DNA from: Nomia melanderi
Lineage: Eukaryota; Arthropoda; Insecta; Hymenoptera; Halictidae
Direction of reading: 5' to 3'
DNA: 64,000 nucleotides
Assembly: GCF_051020985.1 (NCBI RefSeq)
Contig: NC_134999.1
Span: 21,733,160 to 21,797,159 of the forward strand
This document shows positions 26,079-37,998 of the stretch, piece after piece. The notes below the pieces were generated by a model. The model was not told where the DNA came from. It ran no database searches and worked only from the letters and a program-made list of their open reading frames with translations. The translations under genes and the position numbers were made by a program. Numbering within the stretch: the first letter of the stretch is position 1; each line of letters starts with the position of its first letter.

Positions 26079-26276
26079 TTATACATGAAAAACGGTGAAC
26101 TTCCTTTTTCGTGTATTGGCAATTCCTCCTTTACCGATATATTCCTTGAGATCTGCGTTACCAACGTAACTACTATAGATTTTCAGTCTTTGACATGTAC
26201 CACGTTTCTTAAGCCTCTGTTGGGTGTAACCAAATAATGCCAGGCTGTCTCCGCCAGGTAGCGCCATCAGTCTGTC
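26079..26276 (-). CDS. Possible terminal coding exon, unidentified
   Basis: On the minus strand an acceptor-like TTTTCTTAG is followed by an open frame of about 65 codons to a stop at 26079. The peptide is basic and not low in complexity, but I recognise no family. A separate stretch (about 26400-26490, minus) also reads smoothly as INWSQYAEQLSAQEAKG. Whether these are exons of one small gene or chance cannot be decided. Confidence 0.2.
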   Translation of the reverse strand, partial: DRLMALPGGDSLALFGYTQQRLKKRGTCQRLKIYSSYVGNADLKEYIGKGGIANTRKRKFTVFHV

Positions 26277-26819
26277 CTAAGAAAAGCAAGAACACATCTA
26301 TGGGATCGAGAACATATATATGGGATCGAATACATCTTATTTTTAACGCACTTGGAACTGTCACATTTAATATTAACTCCATTGATATACGATATGATTT
26401 TTCTCATCTTAGAACCAGATACTTTTTTCTTGATTGGCTCCCTTTGCTTCTTGGGCCGATAATTGCTCCGCGTACTGCGACCAATTTATAGCTCCAGTTA
26501 TCCGCTACGGCTACACTAACTTACAATTAATTATCTTAGTAAACTGTGTTCATTTATAGTATTCGTATTTCTGTTTAATATTCTGATAACTGTCCATAAG
26601 AAATTTCGTGTATATACAAAAATGTAATATTCAGAGAAAAGAAATGAAAAATAACACGGTTTTTTTTCTTCATTTGTATTTATTTGCACAGACCCGTAAC
26701 ATAATCGTTATATCTGTAAAGAGAACCTTGAGCCATCGAACGTCGAAATCGCCCCACGGAAATCTATAAAACAGCTAACGCGAAGCAAGGGAACATTAAA
26801 TCTATATGTAAAGACGGTT
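26277..26819. other. AT-rich flank before the tandem repeat
   Basis: Mostly non-coding. It includes the possible minus-strand exon noted near 26400-26490 and a poly-T run near 26660. No other feature is supported. Confidence 0.3.
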
Positions 26820-29150
26820 GCAGTTCGGCAGGAGCAACAAGGTCGGTTGCGCGCAACAGTAACGCCATCTAGCGGCCGGGCATTTTTTAGGCTTTTCCCT
26901 ATACCTGTAATGTATAAGCCAAGGACAGACATACTGTGCGAAAAGGACAGACATACACTCTCATGTGATACCTCCTTGAAAAAGCATCTCATCGGTTCCT
27001 GGTACGTACGCGCGAAGCATCAGGACCAAGGAGGTATCCGAAAGTGCGCCATCTAGCGGCAACAGTTACGAACTAAATGTGACATGTCGATAGAGAAGAA
27101 AACAACGAAATCAGCAGCTAATTAATTATCATCTATACTATTACTAATGAATTGTTAACCTTTGGAATTTAAGATTGTTGAACGAACTCTCCCGTACCAT
27201 CCTATATCGCAATCGACGGGATTTTGTGCCGCGTTAATTATTTGATAATTATTACCCGAGACGTTGTCAGTAGATAACGTAGAAATTTTGACAGAGGCCC
27301 AGTGAACAGATAAGTTCTTCACTTAATAGGCTCAAGCTGTCAACATTTATGATCGTCGAAATCAGGTTAAACTGTCCAGAACATGCAGTAGGATTTTGAA
27401 CAACATTCGAGTAGTAACTAATAACTAACTGGCGATTATCCAGTGAGTTTGCTGCGTCGGTAAGACTGTTGATTGGTGGTGCCATCTGGCGGTCGGAAAT
27501 TGGTACCAATTGACGAGAAGTTTCAGCGTTCTCCCGATAGATGGCGACAAGCTTTCTCACGGAATTCAGTGCACCTATCCGAAAATCGCTAATAACTTAT
27601 TAATTACTGGTGGAATCCTGTTGAAACTGCTACGGAATGTGCCTGAGGGTATACCCTAATATCTGCGATCAGAAATGTTCACAAATTATGCCTATTAAGT
27701 GAAGAACATGATTAATTTCCGAGAAGATGTTAGAAGATAACGTAGAAAATGTGCCTGGGGCCCAGTTTAAATTTATGTTCTTCACTTAATAGGTACAAAT
27801 TGTGAACAATTTTGTTCGTAGAAATTAGGCTATACTTTAGAGAATATTCAGTAAAATGTTTAACCACATTCGAGTAATAATTAATAAGTTATTAACGATT
27901 ACCTGGTGTGTTCGCTGCGTCGGTAGGAATGTCGATCCGTATGGCGCCTACTAGCGGTAGGAAATCGCTAATAACTTATTAATTACTGCTCGAATCCGTT
28001 TCCAACTCTTACTGAATATTCCTGAGAGTCTACCCTAATTTATAGGATCATAAATATTCACAAATTATGCCTACTAAGTGAAGAACTTGATTAATTTCCG
28101 AGACGATGTCAGAAGATATCGTTGAATTTTTGACAAGTGCCTAGTGAACAGTTAGGTTTCTCGCTTAAGAGGCAGCATTTGTGAACATCTGCGCCCGATA
28201 AATTTATGGTGAACCTTCGAGAACATTCAGTGAAATTTTGAACCACATTCAAGCAGTAATTAATAAGTTATTAGCGATTATCTAGTGGGTTCGCTGCGTC
28301 TATAAGAATAACGATTGGTGGCACCATCAAGCGGCTGGCAATTTTCGAAGCTTTGGCCTATACCTGTAATGTGTAAGCAAGTCCAGTCATACCGTGCGTC
28401 AAGGACAGACATTCACTCTCCCGTGTTACCTCCTTGAAAAAGCATCTCATCGGTTCCTGGTACGTACGCGCGAAGCATCAGTGCTAAGGAGGTATCCGAG
28501 AGTGCGGCATCTAGCGACGACAGCTAAGAACTAAACGAGACTTACCGATAGAGAAGAAAACTACGAAATCAACAGCTAAGTCATTATCAACAAAACTATT
28601 ACGAATAAGTTGTTTATCTTTGCAATTTGAGATTCTAGAAAGGACCTTCCCCCACTTTTTCATGCAAACACTGACGGAATTTTGCATCGCGTTAATTATT
28701 TATTTATTATATCCCGAGATGATGTCAGAAGATAAAGTAGAATTTTTTACATTGGCCCAGCAAAGAATTAAGTTCTTCACATAATAGGGTGAAATTGTCA
28801 ACATTTATGATTGTAGAAATTCGGGTGTACTGCCCAGAACATGCAGTAAGATTTTGAACAGCATTCGAGTAGTAATTAATAACTAATTAGCGATTATCCA
28901 GTGAGTTTGCTGCATCGGTAAGAATGTTGATTGGTGGTGCCATCTAGCGGCCGGGAATTGGTACTAATTGGCCAGAAGTTTCAGCGTCATCTCGATAGAT
29001 GGCGCCACACGTTCACACGGGATCCATTGCACCTATCCGAAAATCGCTAATAATTTATTAATTACTGCCCGAATCCTGTTGAAACTGCTACGGAATATTC
29101 CCGAGGGTCGAGCCTAATTTTTGCGATAATAAATATTCACAATATGCATG
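26820..29150. repeat. Diverged tandem repeat with CTCF/YY1-like motifs
   Basis: Two long related units start near 26820 and 28310, offset about 1.46 kb; for example, the stretch with TACCTCCTTGAAAAAGCATC occurs at about 26970 and 28430. A shorter subunit (TTCTTCACTTAATAGG, then GTTTGCTGCGTCGGTA, then a GCCATCTAGCGG-type motif) recurs near 27290, 27750, 28140 and 28750. The 12-mer GCCATCTAGCGG or a one-base variant is found at 26864, 27048, 27481 and 28939. Degenerate forms occur near 27947, 28323 and 28506. No coding frame is conserved between copies. Confidence 0.85.
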
Positions 29151-29394
29151 ATTAACTTGGAAAATTCACTAATTTATAGTCGTGAAATATGTTGTCGACC
29201 AACTTGTAGAAGGGCTTGTTTCTAACTGAATATTTACAAAAAGAATATCACGGACATGAGCAAAGGAATTTAAGTTGTATAGTTGTACGATTTCAAACAA
29301 CAAGAAGAATTTTACTTTTACTTTTTCTTGAACTAGGAGCTGACAATACCGACTCGTTGGCTACAATTCATAAACGTGATATCCTGTATTTTTT

Positions 29395-31075
29395 ATTCGC
29401 CCTTCTCTGAGAGCTGGACCGTCGGGGGGCGTGGTGATGGCGGTGTCGATCGACATCGACAACGCCTTCAACACGCTCCCCTGGCGTAGGATACACGAGG
29501 GCCTGGAATACCAGGTTATCCGGGCGTATCTCCGGGACAGGTGGATTTTGTTCACCGATAGGGACGGCAGGTCTCACAGAAGATCCATTGAACGCGGGGT
29601 GCCCCAGGAATCCGTCCTGGGGCCAACACTATGGAATATCGGGTACGATGTAGTGTTGAGGACCCCCCTCCCGCCGAACACGGAGCTCGTCTGCTACGCG
29701 GACGACACGCTCCTGTTGGTCGGTAGGACGGGGTTCGCGGAGGTCAGCCGTGCTGCCTGATTGGCGGCATCGATGCTGTTGCGTTCTATCCGCGAGTTGG
29801 GACTGCGGGTCTCGCCCGCTAAGACGGAGGCGATATGGTTCTACCATCGGTCCCGTCTGGGCGGACCGCCGCCCGACTCGCGGATCGAGGTGGGAGGGGC
29901 CCCGGTTCGGGTCGGGGACCAGATGATATCTGGGACTCGTCCTGAACAGTCACTGGCAATTCGAGCCCCATTTCGCTCGATTGTTTCCCCGGGCCTGGGG
30001 GGTGACATGCGCCTTGTCGCGGTTCCTGCCCAACCTTGGGGGACCGACCGGGCGAGGAGTTGGACGCTCATCGCGTTGTCGGGGCTGTCCTGGCAAGCTG
30101 GGAGGCTTCACCTTCCGCGCGACGCAGGTGCTCTCCAGGCACGGGTGCTTCGGGGAGTATCTGTGCCGCATCAAGCGGGAGCGCGACGCGCGGTGTCACC
30201 ACTGCGTCGCAGACCGGGACACGGCGCAGCACACGTTGGACTTTTGTCCGGCGTGGGCTGAGGAGCGTCGGGTCCTGGTCCATATTATAGGGAGGGATCT
30301 CTCTCCGAGCGGGCTCATCACGGCCCTCTTGGAGGGGGCGCACGCGATGCGCCAGTAGGAGGCGGCGGAGAGGGTGGGGGAGCGCGACACCCATCCTTCT
30401 CGCGTGGGAGGGCGGAGGGGTCGACGGCGGCGCAGGGCGTGGAGTCCGGGCCCGCCGGCGGTTCCTCCGACGTAAAAATGTTCGGTCGTCGTGGCTGGGC
30501 CCCCCTTAAATGGGGATCCTCGCCTCGACGGACCGTCCGAGTCTGAGGCGTCTCCAGTTGGGGCTGGAGGCGGCTCGTACACTGGCCTTGGGGAGGGAAG
30601 GGCGCAGGCGTTGTTGTTCGCGGCTGCGCCCCGTGACCCGCGAGGGGTCTGTCCGCGTTTTGAGGCACGATGTCTTTCCGTGCCGGTAGTTTACTCGTAA
30701 ACTATAGCGTTGTGTATGGCTCATACTTGGCTGGAGGGGCCGCCCGGAAGGATTTTGTTTGGTACTCGGGACCCCTCTGTTAAGGCCGAGGCTGGAACAT
30801 CCCTGGAGCTTTAGTGAGTAAGAATCTCACACTGCCCCGCGTCGCCCCAAAAGGCGCGGGTCGCCTAAAGCAATTTATCCAGGGTGAAAAAAACAAAGGT
30901 CTTGGTTAGGTCTGTAGTGAAGTTCGCCGTGTAGGTTAGCGTCAAGCCTAGTGTGTTTTCCACGTAAAGCTGTCGCCGGCACGTGCGTTAGAAGGATGGG
31001 TGACCGTCTGTTGCGGCCCCCCGGCGGGGTCTGTCTGTGTTGTGTTGTGCGCAGCACATCGTCGTCGTCGTCATT
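29395..31075 (+). pseudogene. Broken R1-clade non-LTR retrotransposon, 5'-truncated
   Basis: A GC-rich island in AT-rich DNA. The frame from about 29401 begins within a reverse transcriptase: the SIDIDNAFNTLPW block, GVPQESVLGPTLWN, then the catalytic CYADDTLLLV. A TGA at 29758 breaks the frame. It continues with RELGLRVSPAKTEAIW, then shifts frame near 29940-29980. The C-terminal end (to about 30358) keeps a C-x2-C-x8-H-x4-C cluster followed by PAW, typical of R1-clade elements. The segment to about 31075, ending in a CGT-repeat and ATTAAA, is probably its 3' UTR. The endonuclease part is absent. It cannot be active. Confidence 0.85.
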
Positions 31076-32002
31076 AAATCCCCCCCTCCTCCTTCTCTCT
31101 TTCATTCTTTAAAATCTCTCTGATTTCTAAAATCTCTCTTTCACTATGGTGGAAATCGTCTGTTTCTTCTCTTGGTACCCTTTGCAAGTTGCGCGTGCTC
31201 TTTACACCTTCATGTGAAAAGTGGCCTTCGCTGCAGAGGGAAGATAAAAATATATGACTGGGATATCGCTCCACCCGGAAGTTCATCGCATATGAAGCGT
31301 TTCCGGACTTTCCCTCGTCATACAAAAACTTTTTTGGGTAGTCTGATGCTTCCCGGGAAAAAACCAGCGCATTATGCGGACTATTTAGAGACCACATTAT
31401 GTCCGGTACTCACGACGTGTACACATTTAACAGTGTCATCAAAAAATACAGTTGTAATACTATTACTATAGTTTTATATATTTTTATATAGTTTTATATA
31501 GTTTTATATAGTTTTATCTAGTTGTATATAAGTAACCAGATTAAACTGTGTAAAACTGTATAAAACTGTATAAAAATGTATAAAACTATATAAAACTGTA
31601 TAAAAATATATATACAACTATATGAAGCTGTAGTAAGCCATATGAAACTGTATGAAGTTATACAAAATTGTTGAAGACTACTGAAAATTATGTAGGAATA
31701 TATAAAAAACTGTACAAAAGTATACAAAATAATTCATGATTTATACTGTAAACGCTAACCTCCAACGACAAACTTTTTATATTGCAATTTCATGTAGTTC
31801 GGTTGCCGATCGTTTTATTTCGGTAAAGTTCGTCAGTGCACTAGGCTATTTTCGACAGTGTCGGTATTTCAGAACAATAGATAAAAAAATCAAATTTTAT
31901 GTTACGTCTGTACTTGAGTCTGTTTCAGATTTCACACTGTACGCACAGCTGATCCTGATTTATTGTAGTCTGACTGTGATAGTAACCTCAAATTCCGAGA
32001 TC
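31076..32002. other. Flank with AT-rich tandem repeat, upstream of ARMT1
   Basis: 31076-31460 has no recognisable content. About 31465-31735 consists of short repeats of the type GTTTTATATA and TAAAACTGTA, resembling the tract at 49.9-50.3 kb. The segment 31740-32002 should contain the ARMT1 promoter and 5' UTR. Confidence 0.5.
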
Positions 32003-33922
32003 ATGTCCCAAAGATCGAATTCCATAGACATTCTTAATTTAGAAGATATATATACACCTACTGGAGTACGTTTGTCGGGGATTTACAAACGGTAAACAAT
32101 TTTTATTAATTTTTTATTTGAAAACAAAATGGGAAAAACTGAATTGTAATATATTATGATGTTATGTAATAAAAGTGATATAGTGTACGATGTATCAGTT
32201 TCAACATGTATTACATTTCATTTTTATCAATAAACTATTTGTATTGCAATCAGGTGTAATTATTAATGTTTATTGCAGGAGCTTCGCATATATAACGATC
32301 AAGGATAGATTACCAGTAATTTTAACTAAAATAGTCGATACCTTAAGTCGTAATAAAGAGGACATTATACAAACATGTGGAAAGGTACAACGTATAAGTC
32401 AAAACATACCTGTTGCTCTAAACGTTTATTCGTGATCTAATAATAGAAAGTATATATGTATGTGGTTGAAATTATATATATTTATTTAGGATGCATCGGA
32501 AGAAATTAAACAGATTATAGGATTTATTAGTAAATTAAAGAATGAAATGGTTACAAATAAAACTTTAACGCCTATGCGAACATTACCAAATGCAATAGAC
32601 AATGACGCAGACGAATGGAATAAATATTTAATCAAACGAACTGAGATAGAAGGGATGACGCCTACATGGTTTAATACAATTTGGTTGTATTGCGAATGTT
32701 ACATGTATCGGATACTTGCACAAGAAATTGCCCTCACGTATGTTTTAAAAATTTTTGTAAAACAATTGCAAAAGAAAGTGTCGAATGAATTAACAAAATA
32801 TATGTATTTATTTTCAGAAAGTATTTGCATAATTATGATGCTTTCGAACAACAAAAGCAAAATGCTTTTATCAATTCATTAATAAGCATAGAAGCCCTTT
32901 GTGCTTATACAATGCAGTTCAAGAAAAGAACAGAGTCTTTATCAGTGGATGAATCGAAACAAGAGTTTTCTAAATTTCTTCAGCTAAATCTTTGGGGCAA
33001 TAAGTATGTTCTATTTTCAATGTTTTGTTGCATAATTTTATCAAGCCTATTAATGTATACTTCTTGTAGATGCGATTTATCGCTTAGCGCTGGAGCAGAA
33101 GTTAGTCAAACCAGTAATCCCATGGAAGCTTTAAAAACATTGCAGAAAGATATTCTTGTTGACAACTCAGAATTGGCTTGGAATTTATTAAAGAAATCGC
33201 AAAGTCCTAAGACATGTATCATAGATATGGTATTAGATAACGCAGGATATGAACTTTTTACTGACTTATGTTTAGCAGTGTTTTTAATAGCTAGTGAACT
33301 TGCCTCAAAAATAAGATTTTATGTAAAAAAATACCCATGGTATGTAAGCGATACAATGAAAAAAGATTTTTATTGGACTGTAGATTACATGAAGAATTCA
33401 TCGAATAAAGATTTAAAAGAAGTAGCCGAACTGATTAATAATTATTTGAAAAGTAATACATGGACTGTTGAGGTATGACACGTCTCATTTGTATAATCGA
33501 TTCAACTATAGCATAAAATTTATAAATTTTAAAATACACATTAAATATTACTTTATATTTAGGAGGAATCCTATTGGACAGGTCCATACGACTTTTCAGA
33601 AATGAAAGAACACGATGAAGCGTTGTATGCCAAATTATCAGAAGCCAAACTAATAATATTTAAAGGTGACTTAAATTATAGAAAATTAGTGAGCGATATA
33701 AATTGGAAATACACAACATCATTTACCGAGGCGTTAAGAGGATTTCAACCATCACATATACTTAGTTTAAGAACAATAAAATCAGATGTTTGTGTTGGTT
33801 TACAATCAGGCGTAGGAGAGGAACTTTTTAAGAAAGATGAAAATTGGATGATTACAGGACAATATGGGCTTATTCAAACAACTATAACTGAACCTTGTCA
33901 ATGCTCCGATAGAATATGTTAA
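32003..33922 (+). CDS. Damage-control phosphatase ARMT1 (DUF89 family)
   Basis: Six plus-strand exons, 32003-32091, 32279-32384, 32490-32737, 32818-33003, 33070-33472 and 33563-33922, join with matching phases into 463 residues (human ARMT1, C6orf211, is 441). Family III DUF89 proteins are metal-dependent phosphatases thought to clear reactive sugar phosphates; a protein carboxyl methyltransferase activity has also been reported for the human protein. Metal-binding candidates are Asp266-Asn267 in MVLDNAGYEL and Asp304 in PWYVSDT. The C-terminal block KLIIFKGDLNYRKL and the following FQPSHILSLRTIKSDVCVGL are hallmarks. The short final exons beyond this block match the family end. Followed by almost 3 kb of AT-rich DNA. 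Confidence 0.95.
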
Positions 33923-36814
33923 AGTGTTTAGAAACGAGGGAACAATGAAAATACGTCGATATATAAATTTTTATGCTATTGCATGTGTTCTGTATATATG
34001 TACCATTTAATTTTATGCTTGTATTTCAGCTATTATATATTCAATGTATATAATTCACTGTACATACATATACATAGCGCAACAACAACTACAACTGTAC
34101 AAGTACCTTTATACTTTAATTATGAAAATAATTACTACATTCAACATTGAATATGTACCTGGAACACCGAATTCTTTCATTTATTTAATAATGTGATTCC
34201 AATCCTGAAAGTACTTAACAAAAATTTAAGGTATTTTAACCACTATCAAATTTTTCCTCTTTAAACACATGTTGCAAATTTCATCATTTAAATACGTGTG
34301 ATACTCTTATAAGCTATACAATTTTCGTACTGTTAACTATTTTTCTGTATTGGGTGATTTGCTGTACATTCAATATTGTGCAGGTACACAAAGGAAATAA
34401 AATTCTGTTCTAAAAATTTTAATGTATCGCATCCAATTAATAATCACTTCTAAAATCATACTTTATTTCCACTATTATTTGTTTTATATTTAATTAAAAT
34501 AAAAATATTTATTAAGTCTTTTTGTTAATGGAAATACATCATTTGCATTACATTTTATTAGTCGTATCAAATAAACAAAAATTAATATATTAAAATTCTA
34601 TCTTTATGCACTAATTTTCCTATATTATTGTTTTAGAAATATCTAAACAGAGAATCATATTTCTATTTTCCTCATATGCAAACTTTTAATATACGGCCAT
34701 TATTAATTGACAATTCTTGTATATTTTCTTGCATTAGATATAATATGAAAATTGTTTTTTTGTCACATACGATTTTTAGTAACTTTAATTCTAAAAAAAA
34801 GATTATATTTTAAACTTTAATCATTATTTGTATGTTGATTATAAAGATTACAAGCGCATAAATAATTCTATAGACCTTTTTAAATGCCATGATACATACT
34901 TCTATAATATTCTAAATGTTGTAATATATTTAAACAATTCTTAATTGTTTAAGCTCTTAAAGAGTTGCATTCAACTTGTAAAAATCTACAAAAATTGTTT
35001 GTTGATTATAGTAACTGATTATGTGTATTAAACAAAATAATTATAATCATTTTTTAGTATTATTTATGTAAACCAGTTTTTTTCATATTCATCTACCAAA
35101 ATCAATAGATTATTATAAAAACGGGAAATTTATATCTTTTAGTGGTCCTAATTTATTTTACTTTTCTAAAATATACATTAAGGTATTATATATTTTTTAA
35201 TATTTTAAACCATCAATGATGTAGGTATATAACAAAAAAGAAGATAAAAATATTAAACATATATAATTTATTTAAAAAAAGAATTTATTTTTATCGAATA
35301 TTAATGTATCTATGATATTACATAGATATAATAACTTAATAAAATTTCTTCAACAAATATTTGAAATGAGTTCTTATTAAATACTTGCTTACGTCTCCAC
35401 ATTATATTGAATTCTTACACGTTTATAAAATGATCAAAATAACCATCATGTATTGTACTTTTAAAACTTTACAAATTTTGATTTTTTTATTTCAATATAC
35501 GAGATATATATATATACATAATATATATATATACCTTTAGAGACATATTGACAAATAAAACACAAAATTAAAGTATTGGCTATTTTGCGATATATTTTTT
35601 TTGTATCTGTGATACATAATCTAATTTATACTTAGCACCTTCTTCAAAACTGAAGAGAATTTCGTGAAATCTTACCAAGTGGCAGTAGAGCTCTTAGAAT
35701 CTCGGAAATTATCTAAATCAATATATAGTTTTCTTGTATGAAATAAATTTCTATCCATGGAAGCATTATCTATTGTTCATAATATTATTGTAATAAATGC
35801 TAAAAATACTAATAGAATACTCCTCAAATATGCTTGTCCAGCAAGCTGTTTCATAGAACAACTTCATAGTGTTTTTCTGTTTATAAGCAAACTTTTCCAA
35901 TAATGTGCAAGTATAAAATTATTGTGTTTATTAACTACTTGTCATAATACAAGAAATATAACAATAACTCATATTTTCTAAATCTCTTATGGTTTTATAT
36001 TACTTTAGATGTATGTATAATATTATTTCTATGATACTAAGGCAGCAATAATAAGGGACTTTAAGATTCCTATATCTTTATCTTTGTTTATTTTTAAATT
36101 ATATATAGACAAAAATAAATTTATCATTTCCTGATACACAGTTACTTAAAAACAAGAAATAATTTTATATACTATACAAACTTATGTAAGGATTCCCTCA
36201 ACATTATGAATAGTACATTACATAAAATATCTTCATGTTAGTGGACATCCAAATTCTATTTAACAAATACAAGGTGACCCAAAAGATATGAAATCACATA
36301 AAGATATTTAAGATTATTTCAAATTAAGAAGTACTAGGCTAATAGGTTAATTAAATTAACAATAAAATCTCTATTTCTAAAAATATAGAATTTTCAGCTA
36401 TTTTATTTATCAATAAACATATGAAATATGTATAGAATTTTTTCACAGTTTGCAATTTAAACATTATAAATTGTACGAACATAAGAATAATAAGTAATTG
36501 AAATGGGAAAAGATTCTATAAAATTCACAATATAATTACTCTACAAATCAGCTTAAAAACCAAAAGTAAACCTTCTACCATGAAGACGAGAGGATATATA
36601 TCACAAATATAATTTATGAATTAAATACTCAGAAATGCCACTGTTACATAAATAAATCTAAAATAATATTATAAACGTTTCATAATCATGACATATATAA
36701 ATTGTTGAATCGATAAGTAGTCAAACAAATAATAGTAATAATTTTGCTTCGAATGTATGTTGTTACGCTGAAAATTATATATTAAATTTTTACAAATTGA
36801 ATTCCATTAGAAGA
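33923..36814. other. Long AT-rich gene-free stretch
   Basis: Nearly 2.9 kb with no frame of note, very high A+T, an (AT)n run near 35500-35535, and many possible AATAAA signals on both strands (for example 34396-34401). It must contain the 3' UTRs of ARMT1 (plus) and of the unidentified gene ending at 36815 (minus). Nothing else is seen. Confidence 0.6.
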
Positions 36815-37091
36815 TTAAAGAAGCATATTTGTAAAAGGTTCTATGATTTCCCGCAACTGTAAAGACTGAAAACAATATTAAATAGTTTTAATCACTCTAT
36901 ACATATACTTGAACATTTTTCATATGAAAGTGATATATGTTAGTGACATTTACTTACATTTGTCCAATATATGAAAAAGAAACAATGCTTATTCTTGAAA
37001 AATCCAAGTCCGTGTATAACGATGCCTGTTTTGTCCTCATAGAGTGATTCTCTATTTATAATAATCAAATCCCCGGTTTGCATTTGTTCTA
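36815..37091 (-). CDS. Unidentified gene, last two coding exons
   Basis: Minus strand. Exon 37091-36958 begins after an AG in phase 1, reads EQMQTGDLIIINRESLYEDK, then a hydrophobic and aromatic-rich segment ending YWTN. It ends at a consensus donor (GTAAG). Exon 36865-36815 follows a TTGTTTTCAG acceptor in phase 0 and reads SLQLREIIEPFTNMLL, then stops. The splice sites and the change in composition make this a real gene 3' end. I do not recognise the family. An upstream frame beginning at an ATG at 37515 (MKVILCTVVTMMMNFYYFF) could be its signal-peptide exon, but no donor there gives the needed phase, so the 5' part is unresolved. Confidence 0.55.
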
Positions 37092-37998
37092 CTTACATAC
37101 ACATCATACAATATTCATAATGTACATGATAAATTAATAAAAGAAAACGTATCTGCGTGTCGCAAATAGTAATTTTTCTATTAAACAATATTTAAAAAAA
37201 AAAAAAATAAAGAAAACGTGTCTGGTTCCTGATATTCGTTTACTGTATGAAAATATTCTCACGATATATTTGGTTATTGATCTTGACCGTAAATCAAGAA
37301 AGATTTAAATGGGTAACGAAAACGATGTTTATAAATTGCATTCTTAACATTTGAGTACTATACTGCCACCTAGTGAAGCTAAGATGTAATATGTTTTCAT
37401 AAAAAGTAGTTTTAGAAGTAAACCTATCGTAATCCAGTTTGGTACAAAGGGGACATCTAAAGAAATAGTAAAAATTCATCATCATTGTCACAACAGTGCA
37501 AAGAATTACTTTCATCGCCTCAACGTTCAGACAGCTAGCAGGAATGTGGCACTTAGTTTGACATTATATGTTCGCCACATAAATACTGTGTCTATAAACT
37601 TATTCGCAGTCCATGTGCAGACACGATAGATACTGAGAAGATATGAAACAGAACTCAGCACAGTGCAATCTTTCATTTCTTAACTGACATGGCACTACCC
37701 CACGCACAACATACTCATTCACGCTTTAAATTTTGTTACTTTTGTAATATTTAAATATGAACATTCATATTTTAGCTATCAAATGTATTAAATAACAATA
37801 ATGGAAATGACTAATACTCTAAATCTGCTTCATACAGTCGGGTTCAAGGTATTTGGTCTGAATCGTATGATCATTAACGATGATTGTTGATATTACGTTT
37901 CAAATTGCAACTAAAATTCATGCAAAAATTTATAGTCCCAAGTATTTACTCTAGTACCCAATGTTTACTTTATACACTTATAGTTTGTAAAAGATCTG

